DNA from: Combretum micranthum
Lineage: Eukaryota > Streptophyta > Magnoliopsida > Myrtales > Combretaceae
NCBI GenBank assembly: GCA_024138025.1
Contig: JAMXBD010001034.1
Coordinates: forward strand, 62,001 to 126,000
DNA length: 64,000 nt
Reading direction: 5' to 3'
Part shown: positions 1 through 12,220 of the stretch, in pieces
How the letters are laid out: every line of letters starts with the position of its first letter
Position numbering within the stretch: position 1 is the first letter of the stretch
Notes under the pieces: generated by a model
What the model was told of the DNA's origin: nothing
The model's database searches: none
What the model saw: only the letters and a program-made list of their open reading frames with translations
Program-made: the position numbers and the translations under genes

Positions 1-115
1 GACCTTAAAAATCAATGCTCAATTGAGTTCGAGTTCGAGCTTTGAGTTTTTTACTTAAGTCGAGTTCGAGCTTGGTACTATATCGATTAGACTCGACTCA
101 TTTACAATCCTAAGT
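1..115. repeat. GAGTTCGAGCTT-rich repeat, right end only
   Basis: The first 115 bases alternate TTGAGTTCGAG and CGAGTTCGAGCTT and finish with CTCGACTCATTTACAATC. A closely similar ending (CTCGACTCATTTACTACC) closes the repeat at 13,254-13,790, so both look like members of one dispersed family. The left end lies outside the window. Such purine-flip GAGCTCGAG repeats are common in non-autonomous plant transposons; the superfamily is inferred, not shown. Confidence 0.45.
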
Positions 116-199
116 TAAGTTACATTTAATAAGTTGTTTATTACATGTAGCTTGGAAACATTTAATTGAGTATTACATCCTTTACAAGTGAGCTTTTAA

Positions 200-960
200 C
201 TGAATGCTTAATTTAGGGAAAGTATAAGTTAAGGGAGAGCAATGTTATGCAATAATTGGTTTCATCAAAAAGGGGGAGATTAATGAACTAAGGATGGTCA
301 CAATCTTATTTTGATGAGAAAATGTATTGCACAAATACTCCTCAACTTAGTTAAGCTATATTTAATAAGCAAAACTTGTTTTTAATATGTTTAAGCTTTA
401 ATATGCATATATATATATATATATATTTGTGCTTGTATGTGTATTGTTCTTTGTTCTTTGCAGATTGTACAGGAAAAAATTAAGTGCCACAGCCTTGGTC
501 GCAGCCTTGAGCAAGGGGCTAATCGAAAGCTCGACAAGTTTGATCTAAGGCGCGATAAGTGTTAGTCCAAGACGCGACAAACGAAATAACACAAGATACA
601 CTAACTTGGTCGCGGGTCACGTTAAAGGCTCGACGTGATCCTCAGCTAAGATTATGCATTTTTTAATTTGTCAATCTTTAAACTTTTAGCTTATCGTGTC
701 TTGAGCAGTGGACTTATCGAACCCTCGATTAATGACTCTACATTTTTTGGCTTATCGAGCTTTAGTCATAAGTTTGCCACACCTTAGTATATGAAGTAAT
801 CTAGCTCTCAACTTGACCTACCACCAGCGACTTTGTATTTTTGAGCTTTAGTCTTGAGTTTGTCGTGTCTTAGTAAATGAACCAGTCAAGCCTATGACTT
901 AACCCGTAACCATGGTTGTGCTTGAAAATTTTGTTTTTGCTAAAAACCTGCATAATCTCC
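200..960 (+). mobile_element. SIRE-like Copia polypurine tract and 3' LTR fragment
   Basis: A polypurine tract, AAAAAGGGGGAGATT, lies at 267-281. This form is typical of the SIRE/Maximus lineage of Copia elements, where the 3' LTR starts just downstream. The following 650 bases resemble 49,500-49,780 and 53,620-54,330: both have ACAGGAAAAA(A)TTA, then a CACAGC block, then many GACAAG / GCGATAAG / GTCGAG words. No coding remnant is visible upstream, and the LTR end is not resolved. Orientation + follows from the purine strand of the tract. Confidence 0.55.
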
Positions 961-2009
961 ACAAAAACATGCAACATACACATATATTCTAGCATAATTT
1001 TTATCATATTGTTTGACTATTTAATATAGTTTTTCATAATTAAATAGTTAATTGTACATTACAATGTCTTATCAAAATCCATATAAAACATATAAGTTCA
1101 ACATAAATCACTATCAAGGGAATCAAAAAATAAAAGTATGGCTGAAATTAGAAAATTTTAATGATTATTATTATGTCTTATTACAATTATGCTAGAGGTG
1201 ATTAAGGAATAAAAGTTGAAAAGAAAGTAAAATTTCAACTGTTTTTAAAGTAGACAACTCACGAAGTCTTCGGAAAGTGATATATTTTCACCTTGTTATT
1301 AATCTAAAAAATATTCTTGAAAAAGAAGAAGGAAAAAACATATAGACTAAATGAGTTTAGATTTTTAGCAAAATTTTGAGGTGTTTTGTTTCGAGAGAGT
1401 GACATAAATATACTCATACTTTTCATGATATCTTATTTTGTCAAATACTTAAATCTAAATGGGCATGACCCTCCTACCACAATAATCTAAAAACAGATGG
1501 GCCAAACAGGCTGTTAAGATGTTTTTTTTTTTTTTTTTCTGGACTTAAGGCTCTTAAGAGGTTTTAATGAAAGTATCTTAATTCTGTGAGGTTGTTTTCT
1601 TCGGTGAGTTTGGCATTTGAATTGGTTTCATGATGCTTGCTTACTCTCTCTTTTTAAGTGCTGTTCCCCTTTAATAATATCTTTTTTTGTTAATTTAAGG
1701 GTGAATTGCAAATAAATTTTTTTTATATTTGCTTTATATATGCATGACATCTTATCTTTGAAATTATCTTTTAGAACCCCAAATCTTTTTTAAAAAGTGC
1801 AGCTGGGCTTCATTTGGATAAAATCATAAAAGGACACTAAAAATTAATTAAAAATACATAAAATCAAGACCAAATCGCAAGTCGAAATGTATATAGCCAT
1901 GTGCACATAAAATAATCATAAAGGGATACATTTATATTTCACCCTAAATTTAATATTTCTTAATAATATGCCTTTTCGACATAGCCAAATATCCTTTTAC
2001 TCATTTACA
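961..2009. other. AT-rich intergenic DNA
   Basis: No supported gene. It holds homopolymer runs (poly-T near 1,520-1,538) and short AT-rich words only. No coding frame shows a recognisable domain. Confidence 0.5.
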
Positions 2010-4175
2010 CACTGTTTGGTACGGGGAACGAGCAAAGAAAGAGGAGGAAAATTTTGACTTTTGAGAGAAGGAAAAAGCAAAAGAAAGAAAATCAAACTCC
2101 ACTTCCTCATTATTGTTCAGGGGTATATTAGTAAATTTATGTGGTACTTTAAATAGTCTTTAGTAATGAACGAAATTTCCTTCATTATTTAAATATATTT
2201 GATAAATTACACTCATAATAATTATTTTCTCTCATAATTATTTCCAAAATAATTATTCCTCTCTATTCTTTTCCTCGTAGAAAGGGTTAAACAATCCACT
2301 ATGCTATGCCCAAGTATAATTTTATTTAGTTTTGCTAAGTAAAAGTAGAAGTATGCGTATTACTTTACCCTTCTTCCAAAAGTTTTGCTCATAAATAGAA
2401 ATAGTATTTGAGAAGGGCAAATCTATGCTAGGTTTGGGAAATTTTTTTCACAATCTAAATGGCTAGAAATGGATGGAAATAAAAAAAATTATATATGTAT
2501 ATCTAATTTTTACTTTGCAAAAACGAGGAGAAAAAAAAAAGGAAAGAAAGTGGAAAGAAATATTTACATTTTTTTGTTTAGTTAATTTAAAAAATAAAAA
2601 GAAACGGAGAAAAATATAGGTATTATATAATGTAGTTATCCGTATTTTATTTTGATGAAAATTATTATCAAGGATAATTTTATAATTTTCCCATTTTCTC
2701 TTCATCAATTTATATAGGTGAAGAAAACGAGAAAAAGCTCAAAGTAAAAATCGTTGGATCATATTCCTTCAATTTCCACTATTTTTATAATATAACGAGC
2801 TAACTATTTTCTTTTATTTATTTATTATTTTTTTTTTTTGGGCTGTAACTAATTCCTTTCATTTTCATCAATCCATTCCCATTTCCATCAATTTCCGCGA
2901 ACCAGTACACACAACTAAGGAAGGCACACCATTTGCCCAATTGGCCATGGAGCGCGTTTTATCTTCCTTTTGGGAACATCGAATAAGACCATCACGAGCC
3001 CGAGTATTTTGCCGCGTTTGGATTCGGTGAGACCCAAGAATTGTCGCAAAAAGTAAGAGAAAGTGGCGGAAATCAACCGAAAACTCGTGTTTGGTTGCGA
3101 CAGAAATCAAAGCAAACGTTTTCAGTTTTGTTCCATTCGTTTTCTCTTCATTAATGGGTAAAAACCGATGGAAAATTTCAACAGTACATGTAATTTTCCC
3201 TTTTCTCCCCCATAAAAGAAAATTTAAAATAAGATATAGGGATAATTTTATCAATAACTTTCTCAATTTCCCTTCTTTTCCTTTCAATTTCTTTATAAAT
3301 TAACAAATACATAACAAACTTTCTACTCATTTTCATTTCCACTTATTTCTACTTCTACTTTTTTCTTTCCACTCATTTTAACCGATTTCCACTTTTAACA
3401 AAATTACCAAATATTAAGTTTGTCTTGTCATAATTCACGCAAGCTCAATGGAAGGTTTTCCATATACAAACTTATGTTGCATGCTCGCTTCATTGCATAG
3501 AATAACAAAGAAATTGAATTTTAATTTAATAGAAATATCTATTATAATATTTGACAAATAATTATTAAAATAAAAATAAAATATTTATAAGGTCTCATAA
3601 TATTTTTAAGATAAGATATTTATGATCAAAATCGGAAAGAAATCATAATGAATTAATATTTAGCATTTAAAATACAAATAAATATTGTAATAGCAGCTAT
3701 ATATAGAATAAGAAGAGAATGAATTTCCCCTCAAGTAAACGGGTTGGATGATGGAATAAATTAGGAATGAAAAATTATGGAATAAAGTAAGAAAGGTGGA
3801 GGAAATGAATTATTAGAAAATTTGAATCATTTTATTTGAATAATGAAAATAGAGAAAATGGATGGAATTTTAATTATTATAAAAGAAAAAATAAGATATA
3901 ATGTTAAATTACTTATATGTCCCTAAAAGATAATAAGTAATTTTAAAAGAAAAAAAAGGCATAAGAATAATTTTAAAAAAAAATTCCCTTTTCCACTTTA
4001 TTCTCTCCATTTTTAGGGGAAAGAAATGGTGAGATCCAAGGAAAAAATTATATCAATTTTCTTTACCCTTATCTTTCATTTTCAACATAAATAAGGAAAT
4101 AAAATCTAATCCCTCCAATTTCCTCACTCTATTAATCATTCCTTCTTAATTTCTTCATACCAAACACAATGTAAA
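2010..4175. repeat. Composite transposon debris with inverted TGTTTGGTAC ends
   Basis: The stretch opens with ACACTGTTTGGTACGG (about 2,007-2,022) and closes with ATACCAAACACAATGT (about 4,158-4,173), which are inverted relatives. A further TGTTTGGTTGCGAC block lies near 3,090. TGTTTGGTAC/GTACCAAACA ends recur in hAT- and PIF-like plant MITEs. Purine-rich GGAAAGAAATGG and pyrimidine-rich CCATTTCC words repeat inside. The 139-codon minus frame and 70-codon plus frame near 2,870-3,300 overlap each other, match nothing known and are treated as chance. Whether this is one or several nested MITEs cannot be settled by eye. Confidence 0.35.
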
Positions 4176-5002
4176 AGAAAAACGTTAATTTTAAATAAGA
4201 TGGGATTTAAATAGATATATATATTTTGGTATGATTAATATGAATAGAAAATCCATCGAAGCATTTATATGGTAAGATTGATGGAGGAATTCAAATTTAA
4301 ATTTTTTTAATAGACCCCATTTTGACTGATTTTTTTCAAATCCAATTAGGACAAAGACAGTGCAAGTACATATTTTACCAAATTAGAGCAATTTAATTTA
4401 TACTATAAAGCTCTAATTTCTGTAATTCAACGTTTTTGTTTTTAAATTAAGTTCAATTTAGTATCTCACACTTTAACAGGCATTATATTATCCTTTGGAC
4501 ATTTTATTTTCACATGTATTGTCCATATAGAGTGTGTTACTAATCAAGATTTTGGAATTTATGAAAGTAATAAGCTAACTTTTGCAATTTCCACAATCCC
4601 AGTTATAAAATAATTTATGTCGATGCCACATAATAATGATTAAGAAAAACATCTAGATTGCATTTCAACTTAACATAGTATTTGTTAAAATCTACAAACA
4701 TTAAATCAAATTTATCTCAAAATAAAAATACAAAATTGAAAAGAAAAATAAATCTTTATACATTTAATTGCTCAAATTTAATAGTGCAGACACATATATT
4801 ACTTTTCTTCTTAAAATCGCTTTTCCGTGAAACTTGGTCTAGATCCCTTATGAGCTGGTATGGATTTCATTTGATAAGTTTGTTCGACTCAGTTTACAAG
4901 CCCACGAATAAAGACAAGATTTAGATAAAATGAGAAATAATATAACTATGTCCACAACAATATGCTCATCTTGGGAACTACAGAGAGGGTAAAGGAGGGG
5001 AG
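4176..5002. other. AT-rich intergenic DNA
   Basis: No gene, RNA or clear repeat is seen. Short open frames here are AT-biased and low in complexity. Confidence 0.5.
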
Positions 5003-5280
5003 AGAGTTGTATATGGATCCAAATAATATCTGAACTTTAGTAAAATATATAATTATGTATCAAATATTGAAATTAATCAATTTGGTATTTGAAAAACTTT
5101 CAAATTAATTAATATAATATTTGAAAAAACTTATGAGGTACTATTAGTGTGTATGAAAAGTTTTTTCAAGGACTAAATTGATTAATTTCAAAGTTCATAT
5201 ACTAAATTATTAATTTCAAAGTTCAAGTATTTAATTACATATTTTATCAAAGTTCAGGTAGCATTTGTGAGATTAACTCT
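5003..5280. mobile_element. MITE with long inverted arms (278 bp)
   Basis: The left arm (AGAGTT, then CTGAACTTTAGTAAAATATA, then ATTGAAATTAATCAATTTGG) is mirrored by the right arm, which on the other strand reads AAGAGTTAAT, CTGAACTTTGATAAAATATG and TTGAAATTAATCAATTTAG. The arms cover about 110 bases each, so the element could fold almost end to end. This 'CTGAACTTTGATAAAAT' class is a frequent foldback MITE in dicots. No convincing target-site duplication was found, so the ends are approximate. Confidence 0.6.
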
Positions 5281-5429
5281 TAATATTTATATATATAGGA
5301 ATTTATAAATTATGTCATCATAAACAAGCATATAAGTATTCATACTATTATATTTTGAGTATGTTATTTTCTAGAATTCTACCGTAAAATCGTTGCTAAA
5401 ATGAGGAAAAAAAAGAAAGAGTAATCAAA

Positions 5430-6130
5430 CATGGCTTTTATTGATGATTCATTCTTGAGCATAAGCCTACCCTAGTCGAACCATCCTCGTTAACAAATTA
5501 GGCCGACCCAACGGGCCCAGGGCCTACTAACACGCATTACTTGGTGTACAGCCCAGCACCAGCCTTAACAAGATGCTTAGATGCCTTTGCACCACTGCGC
5601 CTACAAATAATGGGAATGTGGCCTATCCCCCACAGTCTTTGCTACAGCTCCCAATTGCTAACTCGCCTACTCATCTACTTTGCCCATAACTATCATGTCA
5701 ATTGCTTATAAATACCCACCTGCTTCTCTAGAGATAGGTAATGTTGTACTCAATTATCCTCTTTCTTACTTAGAATTTAGGTTGACTATTTCAAACACTA
5801 ATTTAAGTATCAAAGTGGCCACGTTAAGCCCATGTCCAGCGCATCACTAACTTGTTTTCTATTTTGCAGTATCCATGATCGGCCTTGGTGTAAGCCTATC
5901 CTCTCTAAGTCTACCTCTACCGAATTCAAGTAAACGACACTTTTAAACATCACTATTGCTTTTAAGTTCTAGATTAACCCATTTAGGACTTTTGGTTTTA
6001 GCATTTCCACACCTTTATAAGTGTAGATGCAAGTTCTTTTTTCTATTTTTTTATAGGCAAGCCTCCCTCATTCTCCTTTCTTTACAACCTTGCACTTGGG
6101 ATTATATACACCTATGAAGAGATAAGTTTT
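5430..6130 (+). mobile_element. LTR fragment with promoter (Gypsy-like)
   Basis: This segment is less AT-rich than its surroundings, with GGCCGACCCAACGGGCCC-type words at about 5,500-5,520. A TATA box, TATAAATA, lies at 5,707-5,714, followed by a transcribed-type leader and, about 100 bases on, TTAAGTATCAAAGTGGCCAC. That order is seen in LTRs of Tat/Athila-type Gypsy elements. No gag, primer-binding site or second LTR is found, so it is a fragment. The lineage is inferred from layout only. Confidence 0.4.
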
Positions 6131-7350
6131 TCAATTATGTTTTTTTAGTACTAGTTCTTCCCAATTTACGACTTTCAAAGTTAAACGTAAATTCAACTAT
6201 GTCGAATTGAAGGGTTCGTGAATAATTTCCATAAGATAAAAATAATTATTAAATATATAAATATGTATTTTTCAAAAAAAGGGTTTGAATTAACTTAATT
6301 TATTGTTGAATACTTGATTCATTAAAACCTGACATACTCAATTCTCAAATTAAGCACAACAAGTCCCCAAACACGCATAACTCTTATGAATTATACGTAA
6401 GGTTGTCTTAAAAGAATGTTTTATATTGAACATTGCTATTCAATTTTAGGTTATGAAATCATTTACTTAGATTCGGCAACAACTAGATTTAGCAGCGGAA
6501 ATAAATTTTATAAAACAATTTCGAAATAAAGACATTTCAAATCTTCCACTCTTTCAAGTGGAATATTTTTTGATTAAACAAAGCTTTGCAAAAGTTTAAT
6601 TATAAAACACGGGCTCCACTATGCTCTTTAAAGAATATAACAAGTTTAAATCATAAATCCAGCTCTCATTAATACAAAACAAAAAGAAATAAAATAACTA
6701 AACTACATCCACACTCCTACTCACTTCACTCATCCACAAATCCTCTTCGAATCATCACAAGTGCCCAAAACCTGAGTCAAGCATCATCACATCAATCATC
6801 ATCATGAACTCCATCAACAACATCATCATCATCAACAAGGAACACCATCATCATCTTCATCAAATCATCATTAACATCATCATCATCCTTAATATATCAC
6901 CTAGAGAAAAGAACAATAACAATAATAATGAGCCGAAGGTCAGTATATAATAACACAATCACACACGGAGTGGCACGAAAGCTTAACTAAATGCAATGCA
7001 TCAATCCACAAGTTATTATCTTTCCATTAAAATAAACAAATCAACAATGGAGCACTCACACTCCGGAACAAGCTAATGGGAATCTGGGGATCCTGAGTAA
7101 CAGCAGTTGATCAAGGGATTGATATACTCGGATACCTATATCTCATAAATCTAACCGAAAAGATTAGTAATCTCATTTAGGGCAAATAGTCGTTACTCAA
7201 CTTTACTTAACTTAATCCATAATATAAATTAATTCACATGCTCCTATAAACATTGGATTAAATCATATTATTTCCTCTTAAGATAAGTAAATGTTACACC
7301 ATTACTACATTCCCTATCAATTACCCATGAGCCATTTAAAAAGAAGTCGC

Positions 7351-7422
7351 CATTGCATCATGGTGTACCATTGCATCATGGTGTACCGTTGCATCATGGT
7401 GTACCGTTGCATCATGTATGAA
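7351..7422. repeat. 18-bp minisatellite, four units
   Basis: Units CATTGCATCATGGTGTAC at 7,351-7,368 and 7,369-7,386 are identical. The third (7,387-7,404) differs by one base and the fourth (7,405-7,422) diverges in its second half. Further isolated CATTGCATCATGAC / ATTACATCATGAC copies follow to about 7,480, so the array decays rightwards. Confidence 0.85.
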
Positions 7423-8359
7423 GTCATTGCATCATGACAAATGGCCTAAGCGCCTAACTACCATGTTATTACATCATGACAAGTTTGCCACTCCCCAACC
7501 ATACCGCTCTTCCACTTTAGGGCAAGAATCGGATTTCAAAGGCGGAAAACACAACCAACACTCACAATTATTAAACCGAGTTTAAGTTCTTAATCCATTT
7601 TAGATGCCTATCCTAACATCCAACACGTAAGTTACTATGTACCTTGAACATAAAATCCAAACATAACCTCGAAAGGAATTTCATAAGATAATCCAGAAGA
7701 TAAATCAGATATCCACTTCTGTTAAGGAAAGAACTCGTATAAGAAACTAAACTAAACTAAACTAAACTAATCATCCATTTCATCAAAATCATATAAGAAC
7801 TTAACATATTTATCCATTCATCTCAAACTCATTTTATTAAATCTATTTGATCAAACACTAAATAGAAACCCTGCTATGGCTGCGAAAATTGCCCTGCCAA
7901 AATACAGATAGTTCTCCTTTGTCTGTCAAAGAATTTCTTTTCTCTTTATTTATAGTGTTTTATTACAAAAGCATCAACAAATAATTTATATACCAAAAAC
8001 ATTCATTTTCCAAGTAAACATACATTTGAAACAATATATCCCCCATATTATTCAAAAATCATCTTAATTTATTAATCTAAGCTAATTATTAGCTATTAAC
8101 CCATTTTAGCTTAACCTTAGACAAATTGATTAGGATTAGTCATTTAAGTCATTTACTAAGCCAAGGTGATTAAACTATATCAATCTAATTCATTTTAACT
8201 CATTCAAGTTCATTTAGCCAAGTTGAACCTAGAATTATCAACTAAGTTCATTTTTATAACTAACTTCTAGATTTAATCTAATTATTTGTTAAATTTATAA
8301 ATCTACTTAACCCATGTTTAATTACAGCAATTAACTCACATAACACATCAAATATCACT

Positions 8360-8384
8360 TATATATATATATATATATATATAT
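8360..8384. repeat. (TA)n microsatellite
   Basis: Uninterrupted TA dinucleotides. Similar tracts occur at about 410-426, 23,824-23,842, 43,478-43,502, 44,800-44,818 and 53,318-53,334. Confidence 0.9.
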
Positions 8385-10370
8385 CTCATTCTGACTTAAA
8401 AAGATTCATTTACACTTAACAACAAACATTTAGAAACCAAATACAAGTTTTGACTTTGTTTGGAAAATATATCAGATGAAAAGAAGTAAAATTTAAGCAT
8501 TGATAATTTTTGAATTTGTAAAAACTTAAAACATGAAAATTGTAGATCTCTTTTTAAGCTTTCCAACGTAACTTGAATCACATAAATCTGAGGTTGCATG
8601 AAAAAGTTATGATTAAAATACAAAATAGTATTGCGTTAGGGAAAACACGAGTCATGGCCGTGATTTTTGGAAAGCTGTCATAAAATGATTTTTGAACTAA
8701 GAATTACGACCGTGATTTTTGAATTTCAAAGTTTTTGACCAACCCGAGGCTATCAAGGGACGGATCACGATTATGATTCGTGAAAACTTCTTAAAATAGA
8801 GCTTTTTCTCTCAAAATCACACCTGTGATTCATGAAATTTGTCCAACCCGAGCCTACCAAGGCTTGAATCACACCAGTCATTCATGGTTTCCCCAGAGTT
8901 ACGAATTTTCTTGTTTTTCAAACTTTATTTTATCAAACTTTTACACATTCTACTTCAATCAAAACTTCATAAACTACATATTACTCATATCAAGTCTAAA
9001 CAACACTTCTACACTTATTCAACAACATCAAACAACTCTAACTACTTCAACAAAATTCAACTTCACTATTCATCATCTTCTTCATCACAACTCAACTCCC
9101 AACAACATTAATCCAACATATACATATATAAACAGCAATCCCAACTCATTTCAACATCAATTCATCAATTAGATAAGCAAACAACAAATAAAACAAATAT
9201 GAATTGAACTAGAAAACTTATCTTTTTTTGCTAAATCATGCGACTTCTTCTTCTTCTTGTTGTTGAAGCTTTTCTACTTGAATATCTTCTTTCTATCTCC
9301 TTTCCTAGCTTGATTTATCTTCTTGATCTTGTCAAAATTTGAGTTTGGATGGTGAATTGAAGAAATGCAAGAAGAAAAGAAAGGAGAGAAATGGAAAGAG
9401 AGAAAACGAAGGAAACAAATGAAAGAAGGAAAGAGGCACGGAAAATAAAAATAAAAGGAAAGAATAAGGTTTATGTAGGATATTTTAGGATTTATGTATA
9501 GTTTTAGAACTATCAGATCAATATCTACAATTCTAGAAGTATTTAGAAGATAATTTTAGAACCGATAGGTCAGAAATTAAGAATTTATAATAAGAACTTA
9601 ATTTAGGAATTTATTTTAGATAAAAAAAGATATTTAATTTAAGTTCGGGTTTAAGAACTGATATTTTTATACAAGCAAATGAACCCAAATTTTGTAAAGA
9701 TTTAAGAATTAGTGTTTAAGTTAAAAATTAAGAGTTTATGAATCTTCTAAACATTTTAATGACTTGTTTAGAGAATTAGGAATCCAAAATCTCAATTTCA
9801 ACTTAATATATTACTATTATAGTTATATCAACTTATCTAATTATCCTATAATTCATTTAACTTATCCAAATCTATCTGAACTCAATTTCTAATATATATA
9901 GAGGGTTGGATCATTTCAATTCATGTCTTTGAAGTGTTCTAAGGTGTGCATATATGCAAGAAAAGACCATGTAAATAACTAGAAGAACCGAATTGATCAA
10001 AGTCAAAACTAGTTAATTTGATAAAAATCCATTCTAATGGCCAATTGGGGCATGTAGAAGAAAATGGAATCACTTAGAAATTTGGGTAAAGCCTTCGGGT
10101 TCATTCGGATGGCCTATGAAGCATTCGGACGCGCCTTAGAAAACAAAGAGGATACACGCGGTTGAGTTTCTACTTCCCGTAGAGTGCACTAAATGAAACC
10201 ATATTTGAGTAATAATAGATCTGTCTTGAAGGCCATTAATACACCTTTTAGGGCAGATATTGTGTACTAATTTGAGTTATTTCCATTTAACACCTTGTTT
10301 TCATTACCATAAATTTCTCAGTACCCTTACTCTTAATTTGTTTAAATATTCTTAAGTGAAATATTGTAGT

Positions 10371-10646
10371 TAGGGATGCAAACGAGCTTGCTTGTTTAAA
10401 TTTTAACAAGCTTGAGCCAAGCCGAACTATTAATGTGCTTGGAATGTGCAAGCTTGGGCTTGAGTCTAAGCTCGAGCTCGACTCGTTTAGCATACATAAT
10501 AATATTTTTAATTATATTTTGTAATATTAAATTAATATATTATATATATGTTAAATGAGCTTTTAATAGGCTTATTCACGAGTTTAACTCGTGAGCCTCA
10601 AGACAAGCTCAGGCTCAGCATGCAAGCCACGCTTGTTACACCCCTA
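10371..10646. mobile_element. hAT-type MITE, 276 bp
   Basis: It begins TAGGGATGCAAACGAGC and ends GCTTGTTACACCCCTA, whose complement TAGGGGTGTAACAAGC is an imperfect inverted copy of the start. Flanks are ATTGTAGT on the left (10,363-10,370) and ATTGCAAT on the right (10,647-10,654), an 8-bp duplication with two mismatches; 8 bp is the hAT hallmark. The interior is rich in AAGCTCGAGCTCGACTCG words, as in the repeats at 1-115 and 13,254-13,790. It carries no transposase, so it is non-autonomous. Its right half is copied again in the tandem duplication starting at 11,384. Confidence 0.65.
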
Positions 10647-12220
10647 ATTGCAATGCGAATTTGAGATTTAATTTTAAATTAAAAAAGCCCCATTTTTGTG
10701 ATTAATGAAGAGCTCCTAATCATGTATTTAGTCTTTAAGGAACATACTATCGATTATTAATAAAGTGATTATAGTCTTCTTAGGAGATAATCTATGATTC
10801 TAAAAAGTAAAAAGTCTTGAGTTACACATTAAAATTGTGTCTAATTTTGCCTATCTTTTTTTCTATAGCACTTATTCTTTATTGTTGTGTTCATTTCTTT
10901 ATTATTATTCATTTAATAAAAAATCATCATTTTTTATTGGAATTTATAAAATCTAATTCAATCCTACCCCTCTAGGTTCTTAATCTTGCATTTTATAACC
11001 GGTATCATAGCTAGATTTCTAACGATCATGTTTGCTTGAAAAAATTTAGGATAAAGAGCTGAGTCCTAAGAGAATACACAATAGAGGTCTTTGAATAACT
11101 TTTTTTTTTTTTTTTTTTTCACCAATGACATTACTTTTTGAAATTCTTTAGCATCCTAATAAAGTCCTTATAAAATCTAGGTCCTTTAAGAACCCTAAAA
11201 ATGTTGTTTTGTTAATCTCAACTGTTGACAAATGCTGTAATAAACCAATAATTTATTAAATAGATAATATTTAAGATATTAAATGGCACCTGAAGATCCT
11301 AAAATGAAGGATTTTAAATAAAATAAAAAGATTCTTAAAAGGGAAAATATTCTTAAGAAAACCAAATTGATTCCTAATGATATTAATAATATTTCTAATT
11401 ATATTTTATAATATTAAATTAATAATATTATATGTATTAAATGAGCTTTTAATGGGCTTATTCACGAGTGTGACTTGTGAGCGTCAAGACAAGCTAAGTC
11501 CGGCATGCAAGTGAGGCTTGTTGTAATCCTAATTGTAGTGCGAATTTGAGCTTTAATTTTAAATTAAAAAAGCACCATACTTGAGATTAATGAAGAGCTC
11601 CTAATCATGTCTTTAGTCTTTAAGGATCGATGATCTATGATCCTAAAAAGTAAATAGACCTGAGTTATACATTAAACTTGGGTTTAATTTTACCTATCTT
11701 TTATTTTTTATAGCACGTATTTTTTATTATTTGTTCATTTCTTTATTGTTATTCATTTAATAAAAATTCTTCTTTTTTTATTGGAATTTATAAAATCTAT
11801 GTCAACCTCCTACCCCTCTAGGTTCTTAGTCTTGCATTTTATAATTGGTATCATAGCTAGATTTCTAATAATCATGTTTGCTTGAAAAAATTTAGGATAA
11901 AGAGATGAGTCCCAAGAGTATATATAATAGAGGTGATTCAATTTTTTTATTTTTTTACCAGTGACATTACTTTTTGAAATTCTTTAGCATTGTAATAAAG
12001 TTCTTATAAAATCTAGGTCCTTTAAGAACCCTAAAATGTTGTTTTCTTAATCTCAACTATTGATAAATGCCATAATAAACTAATAACTTATTATATAGAT
12101 AATGTTTAAGATATTAAATGGCATTTAAAGATCCTAAAATGAAGGATTTTAAATAAAATAAAAGGATTCTTAAAAGGGAAAATATTCTTAAGAAACCAAA
12201 TTGATTCCTAATGATATTAA
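10497..12220 (+). repeat. Direct tandem duplication, two units of about 0.84-0.89 kb
   Basis: Unit 1 (10,497-11,383) and unit 2 (11,384-12,220) align over their whole length, with small indels. Both run from inside the hAT MITE (AATATTTYTAATTATATTTT), through its right end, GAAGAGCTCCTAATCATGT, CTACCCCTCTAGGTTCTTA, a retroelement primer-site-like motif, and finish CCAAATTGATTCCTAATGAT. Unit 1 has about 50 bases absent from unit 2, near 10,740-10,790. The duplication is therefore younger than the MITE insertion. No protein is encoded. Confidence 0.85.
10960..11015 (+). promoter_or_regulatory. LTR 3' end and primer-binding-site-like motif, unit 1
   Basis: CTAGGTTCTTAATCTTGCA ends in CA and is followed, after TTTTATAA, by CCGGTATCATAGC. 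That is close to TGGTATCAGAGC, the complement of the initiator tRNA-Met 3' end, used as primer site by many Copia and Gypsy elements. Unit 2 of the duplication has the better match, TTGGTATCATAGC, at 11,845-11,857. The surrounding unit is therefore probably the LTR tail and leader of a decayed retroelement. Confidence 0.45.

Larger units (their letters stand above)
6131..10370. other. LTR-like debris with small tandem repeats, no gene
   Basis: No coding domain is recognised. The region includes a CAT/ATC-rich tract (about 6,780-6,890), an 18-bp minisatellite (7,351-7,422), an ACTAA microsatellite (about 7,745-7,770), a (TA)n tract (8,360-8,384), and a roughly 108-bp degenerate duplication at about 8,720-8,880 built on CCAACCCGAG and GTGATTCATGA words. 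The general layout is reminiscent of the long LTRs further right, but I found no defined TG...CA ends or target duplication. Open frames at 8,825-9,172 are asparagine/serine-rich AT artefacts. Confidence 0.4.

Noticed and set aside
2868..3303. Overlapping open frames of 139 (minus) and 70 (plus) codons
   Set aside because: They lie on opposite strands of the same MITE-like DNA, have no recognisable domain, and include low-complexity Phe/Lys runs.
7351..7480. Regular short repeats as a possible CRISPR array
   Set aside because: Units are directly adjacent, with no unique spacers and no cas genes, in a plant genome.
8825..9172. 115-codon plus-strand frame rich in Asn, Ser, Thr and His
   Set aside because: The composition follows the local A/C-rich DNA, and a second frame on the same strand is also open. 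There is no domain or splice context.
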